Notes: generated from the sequence alone by a model not told the origin. DNA of 64,000 nt from JBHEBG01 sp046557915 (GCF_046557915.1 NZ_JBHEBG010000004.1:186001-250000), one strand, 5' to 3'; numbered from the stretch's first letter, positions 8,579 through 17,230 are shown. Translations and numbers: made by a program.

Positions 8579-10279
8579 TCAACTTAATTTATAAATCATT
8601 GCCTGATAAGGCTTTATGGAAAAAACAGCATCTTTTTTAACCCTTACCGCATGGTCTTCATCATTAGAGATTAATAGTTTGGCGGTTTCAAAGTTTAATT
8701 CATCCAAAGTAATGGATATTTTTTTAGTAGAAAAACTTAGGAGTACCAAACAACGATCCTCGTCCAAGGTTCTGGTATAGGCATATATTTCTTCGTTGTC
8801 TTTTAGGAGCAATTGGTAGTCGCCATATATTAAAACCAAGTTTTGCTTTCTAACGTCTACCATTCTTCTAAAATAGTTAAGCACGGAAGACTTGTCACTG
8901 ATCTGCGAATCTACATTGATGCCTTCTTTATAGTTTTCATTGACCTTTATCCATGGTTTCCCCGTTGTAAAGCCCGCATTTGCTGCAACACTCCATTGCA
9001 TGGGGGTTCTTGCGTTATCCCTGCTGGCGTCTTTTTCATTTTCTATAAAAGCCTTAACATCCCCGCCGTTATCTACAATACTTTTGTACCTGTTTATTGT
9101 ATTGATGTCCTTATAGTCCTCAATATTATTGAACCGAACGTTGGTCATTCCAATCTCCTCCCCATAATAAAAATAGGGAGTTCCCTTCATAGATAATAAA
9201 AAGGTATGCAGCATAGTGGCAGAATTATACCAATGAGCTGTAGAATCGTTACCCCAACGGCTAACACTTCTAGGAAAGTCATGATTGTTCAAGAACATAC
9301 TGCCCCAACCTTTTTCGGCAAACACGGCATCCCATTTAGAATGGATTTCCTTAAATTCAGTAAGTTTCCATTGATCGCTTCGCATTTTAAAAGTTTCTCC
9401 TTCTTCGCGGTCCAATGCCAAAAGGTCAAAATGAAAGAACATGTTTAGTTCCTTGCGATCGTCATCTACAAAATCCAGGGCCCTATCTACCGAAACTCCA
9501 ATAGCTTCACCAACCGTCATAATATCGTATTTACTTAATACCTTTTGGTTCATTTCGCGCAGGTACTCATGTAATTTTGGACCATTGGCATAGTAGGGTA
9601 TAAACTCCCCATTATATTCTTTAGGCAGTTCCGGAAAGGAGATGTCCTTGGAAATAAAAGGAATAACGTCCATACGGAAACCGTCGATACCCTTATCGAA
9701 CCAAAACGTCATCATATCATAAATTTCTTGCCTCACCTTGGGGTTTTCCCATTTAAGATCGGGCTGTTTTTGAGAAAAGTAGTGCAAGTAATAGGCGTCG
9801 GTTTCTTTTTCATATTTCCATGCATTGCTGGCAACATCAAAAAAGCTCCACCGCTCTGGAGGGGTTCCATTTTCAGCTGGCCACCAATGAAAGTAATCGC
9901 GATATGGGTTTTCCCGGGATTTTTTGGATTCAACGAACCATTGGTGTTCATCGCTGCAATGATTTACAACCAGGTCCATCACCATCCGCAACCCTAGTTT
10001 CTTCATCTCGGACAACATCAGATCAAAATCTTCCATAGTCCCAAATTCTTCCATGATATTCTGATAATCGCTTATATCGTAACCATTGTCGTCATTAGGG
10101 GACTTATAAATAGGATTCAACCAAATGATATCTACCCCGAGATTTTTAATATAATCTAAGCGCTGTATAATACCCCGAATATCGCCAACGCCATCTCCGG
10201 TAGTATCCTGAAAACTACGAGGATAAATTTGATAGACAATACCTTCTTTCCACCATTGTCTTTCCAAGGACTTTTTCAT
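8579..10279 (-). CDS. GH13 alpha-glucosidase (oligo-1,6-glucosidase type)
   Basis: 566 residues, no signal peptide, hence cytoplasmic. The (beta/alpha)8 barrel carries the four GH13 regions: DLVVNHCSDEH, GFRMDVIPF (nucleophile Asp), TVGEAIG (acid/base Glu) and FLNNHDFPRSVSR (transition-state Asp). The QIYPRSFQDTTGDGVGDI start and ARTPMQWS motif near residue 425 are typical of the oligo-1,6-glucosidase/alpha-glucosidase subfamily. It would cleave glucose from the non-reducing end of isomalto- or malto-oligosaccharides. It faces away from the glgE island 8 kb to the right but could supply or consume the same sugars. Not a trehalose synthase by motif. Confidence 0.9.
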   Translation of the reverse strand: MKKSLERQWWKEGIVYQIYPRSFQDTTGDGVGDIRGIIQRLDYIKNLGVDIIWLNPIYKSPNDDNGYDISDYQNIMEEFGTMEDFDLMLSEMKKLGLRMVMDLVVNHCSDEHQWFVESKKSRENPYRDYFHWWPAENGTPPERWSFFDVASNAWKYEKETDAYYLHYFSQKQPDLKWENPKVRQEIYDMMTFWFDKGIDGFRMDVIPFISKDISFPELPKEYNGEFIPYYANGPKLHEYLREMNQKVLSKYDIMTVGEAIGVSVDRALDFVDDDRKELNMFFHFDLLALDREEGETFKMRSDQWKLTEFKEIHSKWDAVFAEKGWGSMFLNNHDFPRSVSRWGNDSTAHWYNSATMLHTFLLSMKGTPYFYYGEEIGMTNVRFNNIEDYKDINTINRYKSIVDNGGDVKAFIENEKDASRDNARTPMQWSVAANAGFTTGKPWIKVNENYKEGINVDSQISDKSSVLNYFRRMVDVRKQNLVLIYGDYQLLLKDNEEIYAYTRTLDEDRCLVLLSFSTKKISITLDELNFETAKLLISNDEDHAVRVKKDAVFSIKPYQAMIYKLS

Positions 10280-10543
10280 ATTTATTTTTTTGAAGCGTAA
10301 ATATATTATTTTATGGTTGACGAAAAACAGCGCAAAGCATATTAAGTGAATTACAACGTTTTCGTAAGTCTATTTTGCAGGATTACAAACGATTAAGAGT
10401 TATTTTTGGGGAATAAATTTCTTCGCAATCGCTATTTGCAGCATGGAGCAATTCGTTAAAGTTATTGTAAGCATTTGCCAAAAAGAGGGTCATTAAGTTT
10501 GGTTTTTATAGTTTTAAGCAAAGAACCGTCCTAAGTAGTAAAC
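10280..10543. other. 264-bp divergent intergenic region
   Basis: Lies between the divergent GH13 and 166-residue protein genes, so it should hold both promoters. A TATATTTA (one base from TAnnTTTG) occurs on the minus strand about 20 nt upstream of the GH13 start. No ORF, RNA gene or strong hairpin seen. Confidence 0.4.
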
Positions 10544-11044
10544 ATGACCAAAATTTTATCCCTACTTTGTATCTGTGCAGGACTAACCGCAATACAAGGA
10601 CAAGAAGTTACCCCCAGTTTTAAAGGTGTAAACAACCAGGATGCTAAAATTACTACTGAGGCATTTTCCTATCCCGTCTTTTTAAATGACGAAATGCATT
10701 CCAATTTCGCCGTTATTTATGAGGTAGATACCGGTTTTTTGGTTGAATTACAGGGCTACTATGATACCTATTTGTTAGGTGATGTTTTTAGAGTACCTCT
10801 TATTACAAAGTATTATGTAAACGACAAGCTGTATTTCTTTTCGGGCTTTGAGTTTGAGGCCGACTTGGACAAATACGGGCGAAAACCTGCACCGCCCAGA
10901 CTAAAATTTAAAAATGGGGTGGGTTATGATATCGACAAGAATTTTTCACTAGAGGCCAATCACGATCTTCAGTTTAATAAAACAAATCTGGGCAATTATG
11001 CCGCTCCCAAATTATTCTCTTTTAGCGGTAAGTATAAATTTTGA
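10544..11044 (+). CDS. Small exported outer-membrane-like protein, function unknown
   Basis: 166 residues with a Sec signal peptide (MTKILSLLCICAGLTAIQGQ). The rest is rich in alternating polar and aromatic beta strands (for example YFFSGFEFEADL, FKNGVGYDIDKNFSLEANHDLQFN) and ends in ...FSGKYKF, with a C-terminal aromatic residue like outer-membrane beta-barrels. At this length a barrel of about eight strands could be built. No named family recognised. It ends 31 bp before the convergent xerD stop; ATGGCA-AG-TGCCAT at 11060-11073 lies between them and may be a shared weak terminator. Confidence 0.7.
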   Translation: MTKILSLLCICAGLTAIQGQEVTPSFKGVNNQDAKITTEAFSYPVFLNDEMHSNFAVIYEVDTGFLVELQGYYDTYLLGDVFRVPLITKYYVNDKLYFFSGFEFEADLDKYGRKPAPPRLKFKNGVGYDIDKNFSLEANHDLQFNKTNLGNYAAPKLFSFSGKYKF

Positions 11045-11075
11045 TTTTTTATGTGATGCATGGCAAGTGCCATTG

Positions 11076-11972
11076 CTATTTTCTAGGATGGTATTTCTGC
11101 ATTACCTCGGCCAAATAAGTACGGTCTAGGTGCATATATACTTCGGTTGTTGTTATGCTCTCATGACCCAACATCTGTTGTATGGCCCTAAGGTCTGCCC
11201 CCCCTTCCAAAAGGTGCGTGGCAAAAGAATGACGAAATGTGTGTGGGCTTATATTTTTTTCCAAATGTATGGCTTTGGCCAGTTGTTTAATAATCGTAAA
11301 AATCATGGCCCTAGTTAATTGTCTGCCCCGTCGGTTTAGAAAGAGAATGTCTTCAAAGCCCTTTTGAATGGGAAGATGCACCCTAATTTCGTTTTTGTAG
11401 ATATTGATGTATTTTTTGTTTATGTTTCCGATGGGTACAAAACGTTGTTTGTCCCCTTTTCCGGTCACTTTTATAAAATCCTCTTCGAAAAAAAGGTCCG
11501 ATATTTTGAGATTGATAAGTTCGGAGACCCTTAATCCGCACCCGTAAAGAGTTTCTAGTATGGCCCTGTTACGTTCCCCTTGCGGTTTGGATAGGTCTAT
11601 GGCCTTAATTAATGTATCGATTTCGGTCTCGGAGAGTGTATCGGGCAATTTACGTCCAATCTTGGGAGATTCTATAAGGTCCGTAGGATTGTCCTTTCGG
11701 TAGTCTTCAAAGACCAAATAGGTAAAAAAACTCTTTAGGCCAGAAATGATGCGGGCTTGCGAGCGAGGGTTAACTACCTTCGCAATTTCGTAAACAAATT
11801 GCTGTACAATCTCCTTGGAAATATCAATAGGGCCATTGGATAATGAATTGGATTGCAAAAAAGCGATGAGTTTTTCCACATCCAATATGTAGTTCATCAC
11901 GGAGTTTTGAGATAACCCACGCTCAATTTTTAAATAATGTTCGTAGTCTTGTATGGCCTCTTTCCAATTCAC
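11076..11972 (-). CDS. xerD: Site-specific tyrosine recombinase XerD
   Basis: 298 residues from the GTG at 11972; this start gives NWKEAIQDYEHYLKIERGLS, matching the usual N-terminus, so the in-frame ATG at 12011 is less likely. N-terminal SAM-like DNA-binding domain about 1-90; catalytic domain 105-298 with Arg in LYGCGLRVSEL, Lys in TGKGDKQRFVP, HTFRHSFATHLL (His-x-x-Arg), the following GH of MLGHESI, and the Tyr nucleophile in TTEVYMHLDR. With XerC it resolves chromosome dimers at dif near the terminus. The neighbourhood with aroQ is usual in flavobacteria, so this is the core recombinase, not an element integrase. Confidence 0.92.
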   Translation of the reverse strand: MNWKEAIQDYEHYLKIERGLSQNSVMNYILDVEKLIAFLQSNSLSNGPIDISKEIVQQFVYEIAKVVNPRSQARIISGLKSFFTYLVFEDYRKDNPTDLIESPKIGRKLPDTLSETEIDTLIKAIDLSKPQGERNRAILETLYGCGLRVSELINLKISDLFFEEDFIKVTGKGDKQRFVPIGNINKKYINIYKNEIRVHLPIQKGFEDILFLNRRGRQLTRAMIFTIIKQLAKAIHLEKNISPHTFRHSFATHLLEGGADLRAIQQMLGHESITTTEVYMHLDRTYLAEVMQKYHPRK

Positions 11973-12098
11973 GATCCAAAGATACTTTAATACGCCCAAA
12001 CTTTTCGCCAATGCACCTCTGCTAAGCCGTTTTAGATGTTGGTTGGCGATATATAAACATTACAATCGAGGGGGCAAGACATCCTTTTTACCCAAAGA

Positions 12099-12130
12099 TT
12101 TCGTATTTACTAGCAAACAGAATAAATTTG
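12099..12130 (+). promoter_or_regulatory. Bacteroidota-type promoter for the 153-residue outer-membrane protein gene
   Basis: The -7 box TAAATTTG (12123-12130) fits TAnnTTTG exactly. TTTC at 12099-12102 is a three-of-four match to the -33 box with a 20-nt spacer. Predicted transcription start is about 25 nt before the ATG at 12161. Confidence 0.5.
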
Positions 12131-12160
12131 ACAATCATTTTAACCCTTTAAATTTTACAA

Positions 12161-12622
12161 ATGAGAAAGTTATTAACGCTTACTATCGCTGTTTTGTTAT
12201 TCGGAATTGTAACGTCTAACGCCCAATCTAACTATACTACAGCTCTAGGGCTTGGAATAGATTTTGGTGACGGACAAACCCTTGTTGGGCCTAGTGTAAA
12301 ACATTTTTTTACTGAAGAACACGCCGGAATGGGAGAAGTTACCTTTGGGGACAATGTTACTTTCCTAACCATTTTGTACCAGTATCATGGTCAATTCCCA
12401 AATGCGAGTGGACTAACATGGTTTGCAGGTGCAGGGCCGTCCATAGCCTTTTTTGATGGCAGTTCGGATTTTTTTCTAAGACCTGTTGTTGGACTGGATT
12501 TTAAAATTAGGGATGTACCCTTGGCGTTCTCTTTCGATTGGAGACCTTGGATATTCTTTGGTGATAGCAACGACAGTTTTGAAGCCGCTAGATTTGGTTT
12601 GGGAGCTCGATATACTTTTTAA
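12161..12622 (+). CDS. Small outer-membrane beta-barrel-like protein
   Basis: 153 residues. Signal peptide MRKLLTLTIAVLLFGIVTSN followed by Ala-Gln cleavage region. The mature part is Gly- and aromatic-rich with alternating strands (TALGLGIDFGDG, GLTWFAGAGPSIAFF, PLAFSFDWRPWIFF) and ends in FGLGARYTF, a C-terminal Phe as in outer-membrane proteins. Resembles small porin-fold proteins of unknown function in Bacteroidota. It sits alone between the divergent xerD and aroQ, with its own promoter and a strong terminator. Confidence 0.75.
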   Translation: MRKLLTLTIAVLLFGIVTSNAQSNYTTALGLGIDFGDGQTLVGPSVKHFFTEEHAGMGEVTFGDNVTFLTILYQYHGQFPNASGLTWFAGAGPSIAFFDGSSDFFLRPVVGLDFKIRDVPLAFSFDWRPWIFFGDSNDSFEAARFGLGARYTF

Positions 12623-12640
12623 GCATAACTATTTTAATAT

Positions 12641-12671
12641 AAAAGGCGGTAGTTTTCTATCGCCTTTTTTT
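12641..12671 (+). terminator. Intrinsic terminator
   Basis: Stem AAAAGGCGGTAG (12641-12652) pairs with CTATCGCCTTTT (12657-12668), 12 bp with one G-U pair, TTTT loop, running into a T tract. It lies 19 nt after the stop of the small outer-membrane protein gene and isolates it from aroQ. Confidence 0.85.
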
Positions 12672-12700
12672 ATGCTCGGTATTTTATTACTTTTAACCCT

Positions 12701-13114
12701 ATGAAAATTATGATTATCAATGGACCCAATCTTAACCTTTTGGGCAAGCGAGAACCGGAGGTTTATGGAAGCAAAACCTTTGAGGACCATCTTTCCCTTA
12801 TGAAGTCTAAGAACAGCGGGGTGCAGATAGATTATTTTCAATCCAATATTGAAGGGGAAATCATTGATAAGTTACAAGAAACAGGTTTCTCCTATGATGG
12901 TATTATACTAAACGCTGCGTCCTATACCCATACATCGGTAGGTATCGGTGACGCGGTAAAGGCCATTGAGACCCCAGTGGTGGAGGTACATATTTCCAAT
13001 ACCCATAAGCGGGAAGACTTTAGACACGTTTCCTATATTTCCTCGGGAGCAAAAGGGGTTATTCTTGGTTTTGGACTTCAAAGCTATGATTTAGCACTCC
13101 AAAGTTTTCTGTAG
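12701..13114 (+). CDS. aroQ: 3-dehydroquinate dehydratase, type II
   Basis: 137 residues, at the low end of the usual 140-150. The N-terminal NGPNLNLLGKREPEVYG holds the catalytic Arg and Tyr of the flexible lid, NAASYTHTSVGIGDA the conserved Asn, and VVEVHISNTHKREDFRH the catalytic His and phosphate-like anion site. It dehydrates 3-dehydroquinate to 3-dehydroshikimate in the shikimate pathway; the type II enzyme is a dodecamer in the cytoplasm. No other aro genes are nearby. Divergent from xerD, an arrangement common in flavobacteria. Confidence 0.95.
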   Translation: MKIMIINGPNLNLLGKREPEVYGSKTFEDHLSLMKSKNSGVQIDYFQSNIEGEIIDKLQETGFSYDGIILNAASYTHTSVGIGDAVKAIETPVVEVHISNTHKREDFRHVSYISSGAKGVILGFGLQSYDLALQSFL

Positions 13115-13207
13115 TACCCAGCTTTATTTTGATAAATTTCAGGTTTAACATACTTAATTCGAAGATATTAGCGTTCTCTTTAAAAGAATTCTTAAAGCGC
13201 CCTATCT

Positions 13208-14383
13208 ATGAAAAAGTTGATCAAAATTTCCTCGTTGCTCTCGCTGGCCATAATGCTATCGTGCAATTCTGATGATAATAACGGAACAATAAACAATGCC
13301 ACACCACCTGCTGAAGGAACCCTTGGTATCGTAAATGCCTTTCCAGAGCTTAGGTTCAGCAGACCTGTAGATTTTCAGAGTCCGGCAGATGGTACAAATC
13401 GTATTTTTGTTGTGGAACAGCAAGGGACCATCCGAGTTTTTGAAAATACAAATACCGTGTCAGAGTCATCCGTTTTTTTAGATATCCAGGATTTGGTCTC
13501 TGACGTTGAGGACGAAATGGGACTTTTGGGTCTAGCTTTTCATCCCGACTATAATTCTAATGGGTTTTTCTATGTATGCTATTCCGCTTCCCGAAGTTTA
13601 TCCGTAGTCTCGCGCTTTCAGGTGTCGTCGGCAGACGCTGCTATTGGTGACCCTCTCAGTGAGACCGTACTGTTAGAGATTCCACAGCCTTTTACCAATC
13701 ATAACGGGGGGCAATTGGCATTTGGTCCGGACGGTATGCTCTATATCGCCTCTGGTGATGGCGGTTCTGGTGGGGATCCTCAGGGGAATGCCCAGAATAG
13801 GGCCAATCTTTTGGGAGCTGTTTTGCGTATAGATGTTAATAATACAGAAGATGGGCTTAATTATGCCATACCTTCCGATAACCCTTTTACTGGGGATAGT
13901 GAGTTTAGGGGAGAAATATTTGCCTATGGGTTACGAAATCCTTGGAGAATAAGTTTTGACACCCAAACAGGTGTACTATGGGCTGGGGACGTAGGGCAGG
14001 ATAAGTTGGAAGAGATCGATATTATTGAAAGCGGTAATAACTATGGATGGAACATCTTGGAAGGAACCGATTGTTTTCTAGATGCCACTTGCGATCAAAA
14101 CGGTTTAACGGCTCCCGTGTTCGAATACAATCACGATAATGGAGATGTTTCCATTACTGGTGGTTATGTATATCGGGGCAATGCGCTGCCGCAATTACAA
14201 GGACTGTACGTGTATGCAGATTTTGTTACCGGACGCATTTGGGCTCTTACCATAAACCAAAACCCCGTAAATGCACTGCTAGTAAACTCCGGATTAAATA
14301 TAGCTTCCTTTGGCACCGATCAAGAGAATGAGCTATATATCTGTAGTTTTGACGGATCTATCTATAAATTTGAAGAAATTTAA
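13208..14383 (+). CDS. PQQ-dependent sugar dehydrogenase-like lipoprotein
   Basis: 391 residues. Lipoprotein signal with lipobox LSC (Cys about residue 19) and an Asp/Asn-rich tether. The remainder is a six-bladed beta-propeller of the glucose/sorbosone dehydrogenase family: FSRPVDFQSPADGTNRIFVV, GLLGLAFHPDYNSNGFFYV, NHNGGQLAFGPDGMLYIASG, GLRNPWRISFD and GDVGQDKLEEIDII with NNYGWNI. Members use PQQ to oxidise sugars or act as sugar-binding propellers. It would sit on the cell surface or periplasmic face. Substrate unknown; no PQQ synthesis genes in this window. Confidence 0.85.
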   Translation: MKKLIKISSLLSLAIMLSCNSDDNNGTINNATPPAEGTLGIVNAFPELRFSRPVDFQSPADGTNRIFVVEQQGTIRVFENTNTVSESSVFLDIQDLVSDVEDEMGLLGLAFHPDYNSNGFFYVCYSASRSLSVVSRFQVSSADAAIGDPLSETVLLEIPQPFTNHNGGQLAFGPDGMLYIASGDGGSGGDPQGNAQNRANLLGAVLRIDVNNTEDGLNYAIPSDNPFTGDSEFRGEIFAYGLRNPWRISFDTQTGVLWAGDVGQDKLEEIDIIESGNNYGWNILEGTDCFLDATCDQNGLTAPVFEYNHDNGDVSITGGYVYRGNALPQLQGLYVYADFVTGRIWALTINQNPVNALLVNSGLNIASFGTDQENELYICSFDGSIYKFEEI

Positions 14384-14398
14384 ATGCCCTGCATCAAA

Positions 14399-14683
14399 TT
14401 ACAAAGCAACCTTACCCAGATATTTTTGATCTACATAGAAAGTTCCAAAGGGCAGTAGGGAAGCGATGAAAAAAATAACGAACCTTCGTAGCCCCCATTT
14501 TTTTTCATAGCAAAAGACCGCGGCTAGCACCACAAAGGCAATAAAAAGGAATCCGTGTGCATAGCCAATATAGATATTAGGCTCTGGGATTTGGGCCAGA
14601 TATTTTAAAGGCATACCAAGGCCAAAAAGTAACAGGTAAGATATTCCTTCCAAGATTGCCATGAGTCTAAATGTTACCAGCAT
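14399..14683 (-). CDS. DUF3817 family small membrane protein
   Basis: 94 residues with three hydrophobic helices (about 5-22, 37-58 and 66-82). The pattern FRLMAILEGISYLLLFGLGMP, a YIGYAHGFLFIAF segment and LPFGTFYVDQ near the end is that of DUF3817. Function unknown. It is convergent with the sugar dehydrogenase gene (15 bp apart). Confidence 0.85.
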   Translation of the reverse strand: MLVTFRLMAILEGISYLLLFGLGMPLKYLAQIPEPNIYIGYAHGFLFIAFVVLAAVFCYEKKWGLRRFVIFFIASLLPFGTFYVDQKYLGKVAL

Positions 14684-14711
14684 ATTTTAGGTTTTAGGAT
14701 AAGCTCTTGGT

Positions 14712-14739
14712 TTGGTGATCGGAAAGACCCGATCACCAA
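14712..14739 (-). terminator. Hairpin downstream of lpd
   Basis: Arms TTGGTGATCGG (14712-14722) and CCGATCACCAA (14729-14739) form a perfect 11-bp stem with a 6-nt loop just beyond the lpd stop. No T tract follows on the minus strand, so it may stabilise the 3' end rather than terminate by itself. Confidence 0.5.
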
Positions 14740-14750
14740 TCAATTACTTT

Positions 14751-16142
14751 TTAAAGATGAATAACTTCATCATAGGCATCTGCAACAGCCTCCATTACGG
14801 CTTCACTCATTGTAGGATGCGGGTGAACGGCTTTTAAGACCTCGTGGCCCGTGGTTTCCAATTTTCTGGCTACAACCGCTTCCGCTATCATATCGGTAAC
14901 TCCGGCGCCTATCATATGACAACCAAGCCATTCGCCATACTTGGCATCAAAAATCACTTTTACAAAGCCATCGGAATTACCAGATGCTTTAGCTTTTCCA
15001 CTGGCGGAAAACGGAAATTTCCCCACTTTTATTTCCAATCCTTTTTCTCTGGCCTGCTTTTCCGTAAGTCCTACAGAGGCCACTTCTGGCATACAATACG
15101 TACAACCTGGAATATTGCCGTAATCCAATGGTTCCACATGCATTCCTGCAATTTTTTCCACACAAAGTATACCTTCCGCGGAAGCAACGTGTGCAAGTGC
15201 CTGCCCAGGTGTTACATCGCCAATGGCATAGTAACCGGGGATATTCGTTTGGTAGTAATCGTTTACCACAATTTTATCGCGATCTGTAGCGATTCCTACT
15301 TCTTCCAAGCCAATATTTTCAATGTTGGTCTTAATACCTACCGCGGATAATACAATATCGGCCTCCAAGACCTCCTCGCCCTTGGCATTCTTTATAGTGG
15401 CCTTTACGCCATCGCCAGAGGTATCTACTTTGGTAACTTCTGTAGAGGTTTTAATTTTTACACCTGCTTTTTTAAAGCTACGTTCCAACTGCTTGGATAC
15501 ATCTTCATCTTCTACCGGAACAATAGTGGGTAAAAATTCTACTACGGTAACTTCGGTTCCCATGGCATTGTAGAAATAGGCAAATTCTATACCTATGGCA
15601 CCGCTACCAACAACGATCATCTTTTTAGGTTGTTTTTTAAGAGACATGGCCTCTCTATAACCAATAACCTTTTTCCCATCTTGTGGAAGGCTAGGGAGTT
15701 CCCTACTGCGGGCACCCGTAGCTATAATAATATGCGAAGCGGAGTATTCCGATTCTTTTCCGTCGGCGTCCTTAACACTAACTTTTTTACCGGGCTTAAG
15801 AGTTCCAAAACCATTAAGTACCTCGATTTTATTTTTTTTCATCAAAAATTGAACACCTTTGCTCATACCATCGGCAACACCTCTACTGCGCTTTACCACA
15901 GCATCAAAATCCTTGTCCACGCCATCTGCCTTTAGACCATAATCACCGGCATGTTGAAGGTATTCGAATACTTGGGCGGATTTCAACAAAGCCTTGGTGG
16001 GTATACATCCCCAATTTAAACAAACACCACCCAAACTTTCTTTCTCTATAATGGCTGTTTTTAACCCTAATTGTGACGCCCTGATGGCCGTTACGTAGCC
16101 CCCTGGGCCACTACCTAAAACAATAACATCGAAGTTGCTCAT
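14751..16142 (-). CDS. lpdA: Dihydrolipoyl dehydrogenase
   Basis: 463 residues, normal length. FAD-binding GSGPGGYVTAIRA at the N-terminus; redox-active disulfide in GGVCLNWGCIPTK (about residues 38-50); NAD-binding VVGSGAIGIEFAYF; second FAD site YYAIGDV; C-terminal HPHPTMSEAVMEA with the catalytic His-Glu pair. It reoxidises dihydrolipoamide as the E3 subunit of pyruvate and 2-oxoglutarate dehydrogenase and of the glycine cleavage system. It is not next to E1/E2 genes; gcvT, another lipoamide-linked gene, is 43 kb away in the window. Confidence 0.96.
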   Translation of the reverse strand: MSNFDVIVLGSGPGGYVTAIRASQLGLKTAIIEKESLGGVCLNWGCIPTKALLKSAQVFEYLQHAGDYGLKADGVDKDFDAVVKRSRGVADGMSKGVQFLMKKNKIEVLNGFGTLKPGKKVSVKDADGKESEYSASHIIIATGARSRELPSLPQDGKKVIGYREAMSLKKQPKKMIVVGSGAIGIEFAYFYNAMGTEVTVVEFLPTIVPVEDEDVSKQLERSFKKAGVKIKTSTEVTKVDTSGDGVKATIKNAKGEEVLEADIVLSAVGIKTNIENIGLEEVGIATDRDKIVVNDYYQTNIPGYYAIGDVTPGQALAHVASAEGILCVEKIAGMHVEPLDYGNIPGCTYCMPEVASVGLTEKQAREKGLEIKVGKFPFSASGKAKASGNSDGFVKVIFDAKYGEWLGCHMIGAGVTDMIAEAVVARKLETTGHEVLKAVHPHPTMSEAVMEAVADAYDEVIHL

Positions 16143-16175
16143 GTATATAATTCTTTAAGTCCAATTTTGAATTTG

Positions 16176-16183
16176 CAAAGTTA
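16176..16183 (-). promoter_or_regulatory. -7 box of the lpd promoter
   Basis: TAACTTTG on the minus strand matches TAnnTTTG exactly, about 34 nt upstream of the lpd start. No TTTG is found at the expected -33 position. Confidence 0.45.
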
Positions 16184-16323
16184 CGAAACCAAAATGAAAG
16201 CCCCTAGTGCAATGGAGAATTAGCCGTGAGCAATTAGTAGTTGGCGGTGAGCTGTTAAGAATGATCAATCAACGATAAACCATGTGGAAATAAGCCATAG
16301 GTCATCAGCGATGCTTGGAAAGC
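16184..16323. repeat. Degenerate short-repeat spacer
   Basis: This stretch between the lpd promoter and the msrB stop holds loosely repeated words: GTGAGC at two places about 23 bp apart, with AATTAG, TTAGTAG and TTGGCG between them (about 16216-16260). Such decayed GAGC/TTAG-type spacers lie between genes; no gene or RNA seen. Confidence 0.35.
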
Positions 16324-16743
16324 TTATGTTGTTTCCGAATCAAAATCGATACTGGCAGAGTTTATACAGTATCGTTGCCCTGTGGTTTCTTTTGGACCAT
16401 CATCGAACACATGTCCCAGATGTCCTCCACAATTGGCACATATGGTTTCTGTACGGATCATTCCAAAAGAAGTATCCCTAATGTATTCTATAGCACCTTC
16501 AACGGCTTGGTCAAAGGAGGGCCAACCACATCCGCTTTCAAACTTATGTTCACTCTCAAACAGTTTTGCATGGCAAGCCTTACAGTGGTAGTCCCCATTT
16601 TCAAAATGCAGGTTATAAGCTCCGGTATGGGCACGTTCGGTACCTTTGTTTCTAAGAATTCTATATTCCTCTTCCGAAAGTTGATCTTTCCATTCCGATT
16701 CCGTCTTCTCAACGGCATATTTTTTATTTGTTTCCATCGGCAA
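16324..16743 (-). CDS. msrB: Peptide-methionine (R)-S-oxide reductase, cytosolic
   Basis: 139 residues without a signal peptide. Two zinc CxxC motifs (CKACHAKLF and CANCGGHLGH), the GCGWPSFDQAV substrate site and the catalytic Cys in RYCINSASIDF near the C-terminus are all intact. It reduces methionine R-sulfoxide in proteins using thioredoxin. Its start overlaps the end of the upstream msrB copy by 20 nt, so the two are translated from one mRNA. At about half identity between copies, the pair appears to be an old duplication. Confidence 0.93.
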   Translation of the reverse strand: MPMETNKKYAVEKTESEWKDQLSEEEYRILRNKGTERAHTGAYNLHFENGDYHCKACHAKLFESEHKFESGCGWPSFDQAVEGAIEYIRDTSFGMIRTETICANCGGHLGHVFDDGPKETTGQRYCINSASIDFDSETT

Positions 16744-17230
16744 TAAATTTTAAGGCAGCGCCATTGATACAATGTCTTTCCCCCGTGGTATTCCGTGGCC
16801 CATCTTTAAAAACATGCCCCAAGTGGCCACCACAGGTGGCACAATGCTCTTCCGTTCTTGCATACCCAATTTTATGATCTGTACTAAAGGCAACGTTTCC
16901 ATCAATTTCGCGATCAAAACTTGGCCAACCTGTGCCAGAATCAAACTTGTGATCACTTCTAAAAAGTTCTGTACCGCAGCCTGCACATACATACACGCCA
17001 CTTTCCTTGTTGTTCAGTAGTTCACTGGTAAAGGCATTTTCCGTGCCCGCCCTGCGAAGAATATAGTATTGCATATCGGAAAGTTCCTTCCGCCATTGGT
17101 CATCCGTTTTGCTTACAGCAAAGGTTTTCTCCTGTTTTTTCTGCGCTTCCATGGCCACTTCCTTTTCTTGCGATATACCCTTACAACCGCTTATTAGAAT
17201 ACAAAGGGCAATAACTATTTTATTTATCAT
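16724..17230 (-). CDS. msrB: Peptide-methionine (R)-S-oxide reductase, lipoprotein form
   Basis: 168 residues. Unlike the copy behind it, this one begins with a lipoprotein signal (lipobox ISGC, Cys about residue 16) and a Lys/Glu-rich spacer to about residue 45. The MsrB domain has both zinc motifs (CAGCGTELF, CATCGGHLGH), the SGTGWPSFDREI site and catalytic Cys in RHCINGAALKF. It should repair oxidised methionine in envelope proteins, needing an electron donor on that side of the membrane. Leads the two-gene msrB operon. Confidence 0.93.
   Translation of the reverse strand: MINKIVIALCILISGCKGISQEKEVAMEAQKKQEKTFAVSKTDDQWRKELSDMQYYILRRAGTENAFTSELLNNKESGVYVCAGCGTELFRSDHKFDSGTGWPSFDREIDGNVAFSTDHKIGYARTEEHCATCGGHLGHVFKDGPRNTTGERHCINGAALKFIADGNK

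Noticed and set aside
8579..10279. GH13 enzyme as the missing trehalose synthase of the GlgE pathway
   Set aside because: Its motifs (GDGVGDI start, ARTPMQWS) are those of oligo-1,6-glucosidase; it is 8 kb away and on the other strand.
11076..11972. Tyrosine recombinase as a mobile-element integrase
   Set aside because: Standard XerD length and motifs, core neighbours, no attachment repeats or cargo genes.
14844..15350. 168-codon open frame antisense to lpd
   Set aside because: Fully inside a well-conserved gene, with a His/Tyr-rich composition typical of a reverse-strand shadow.
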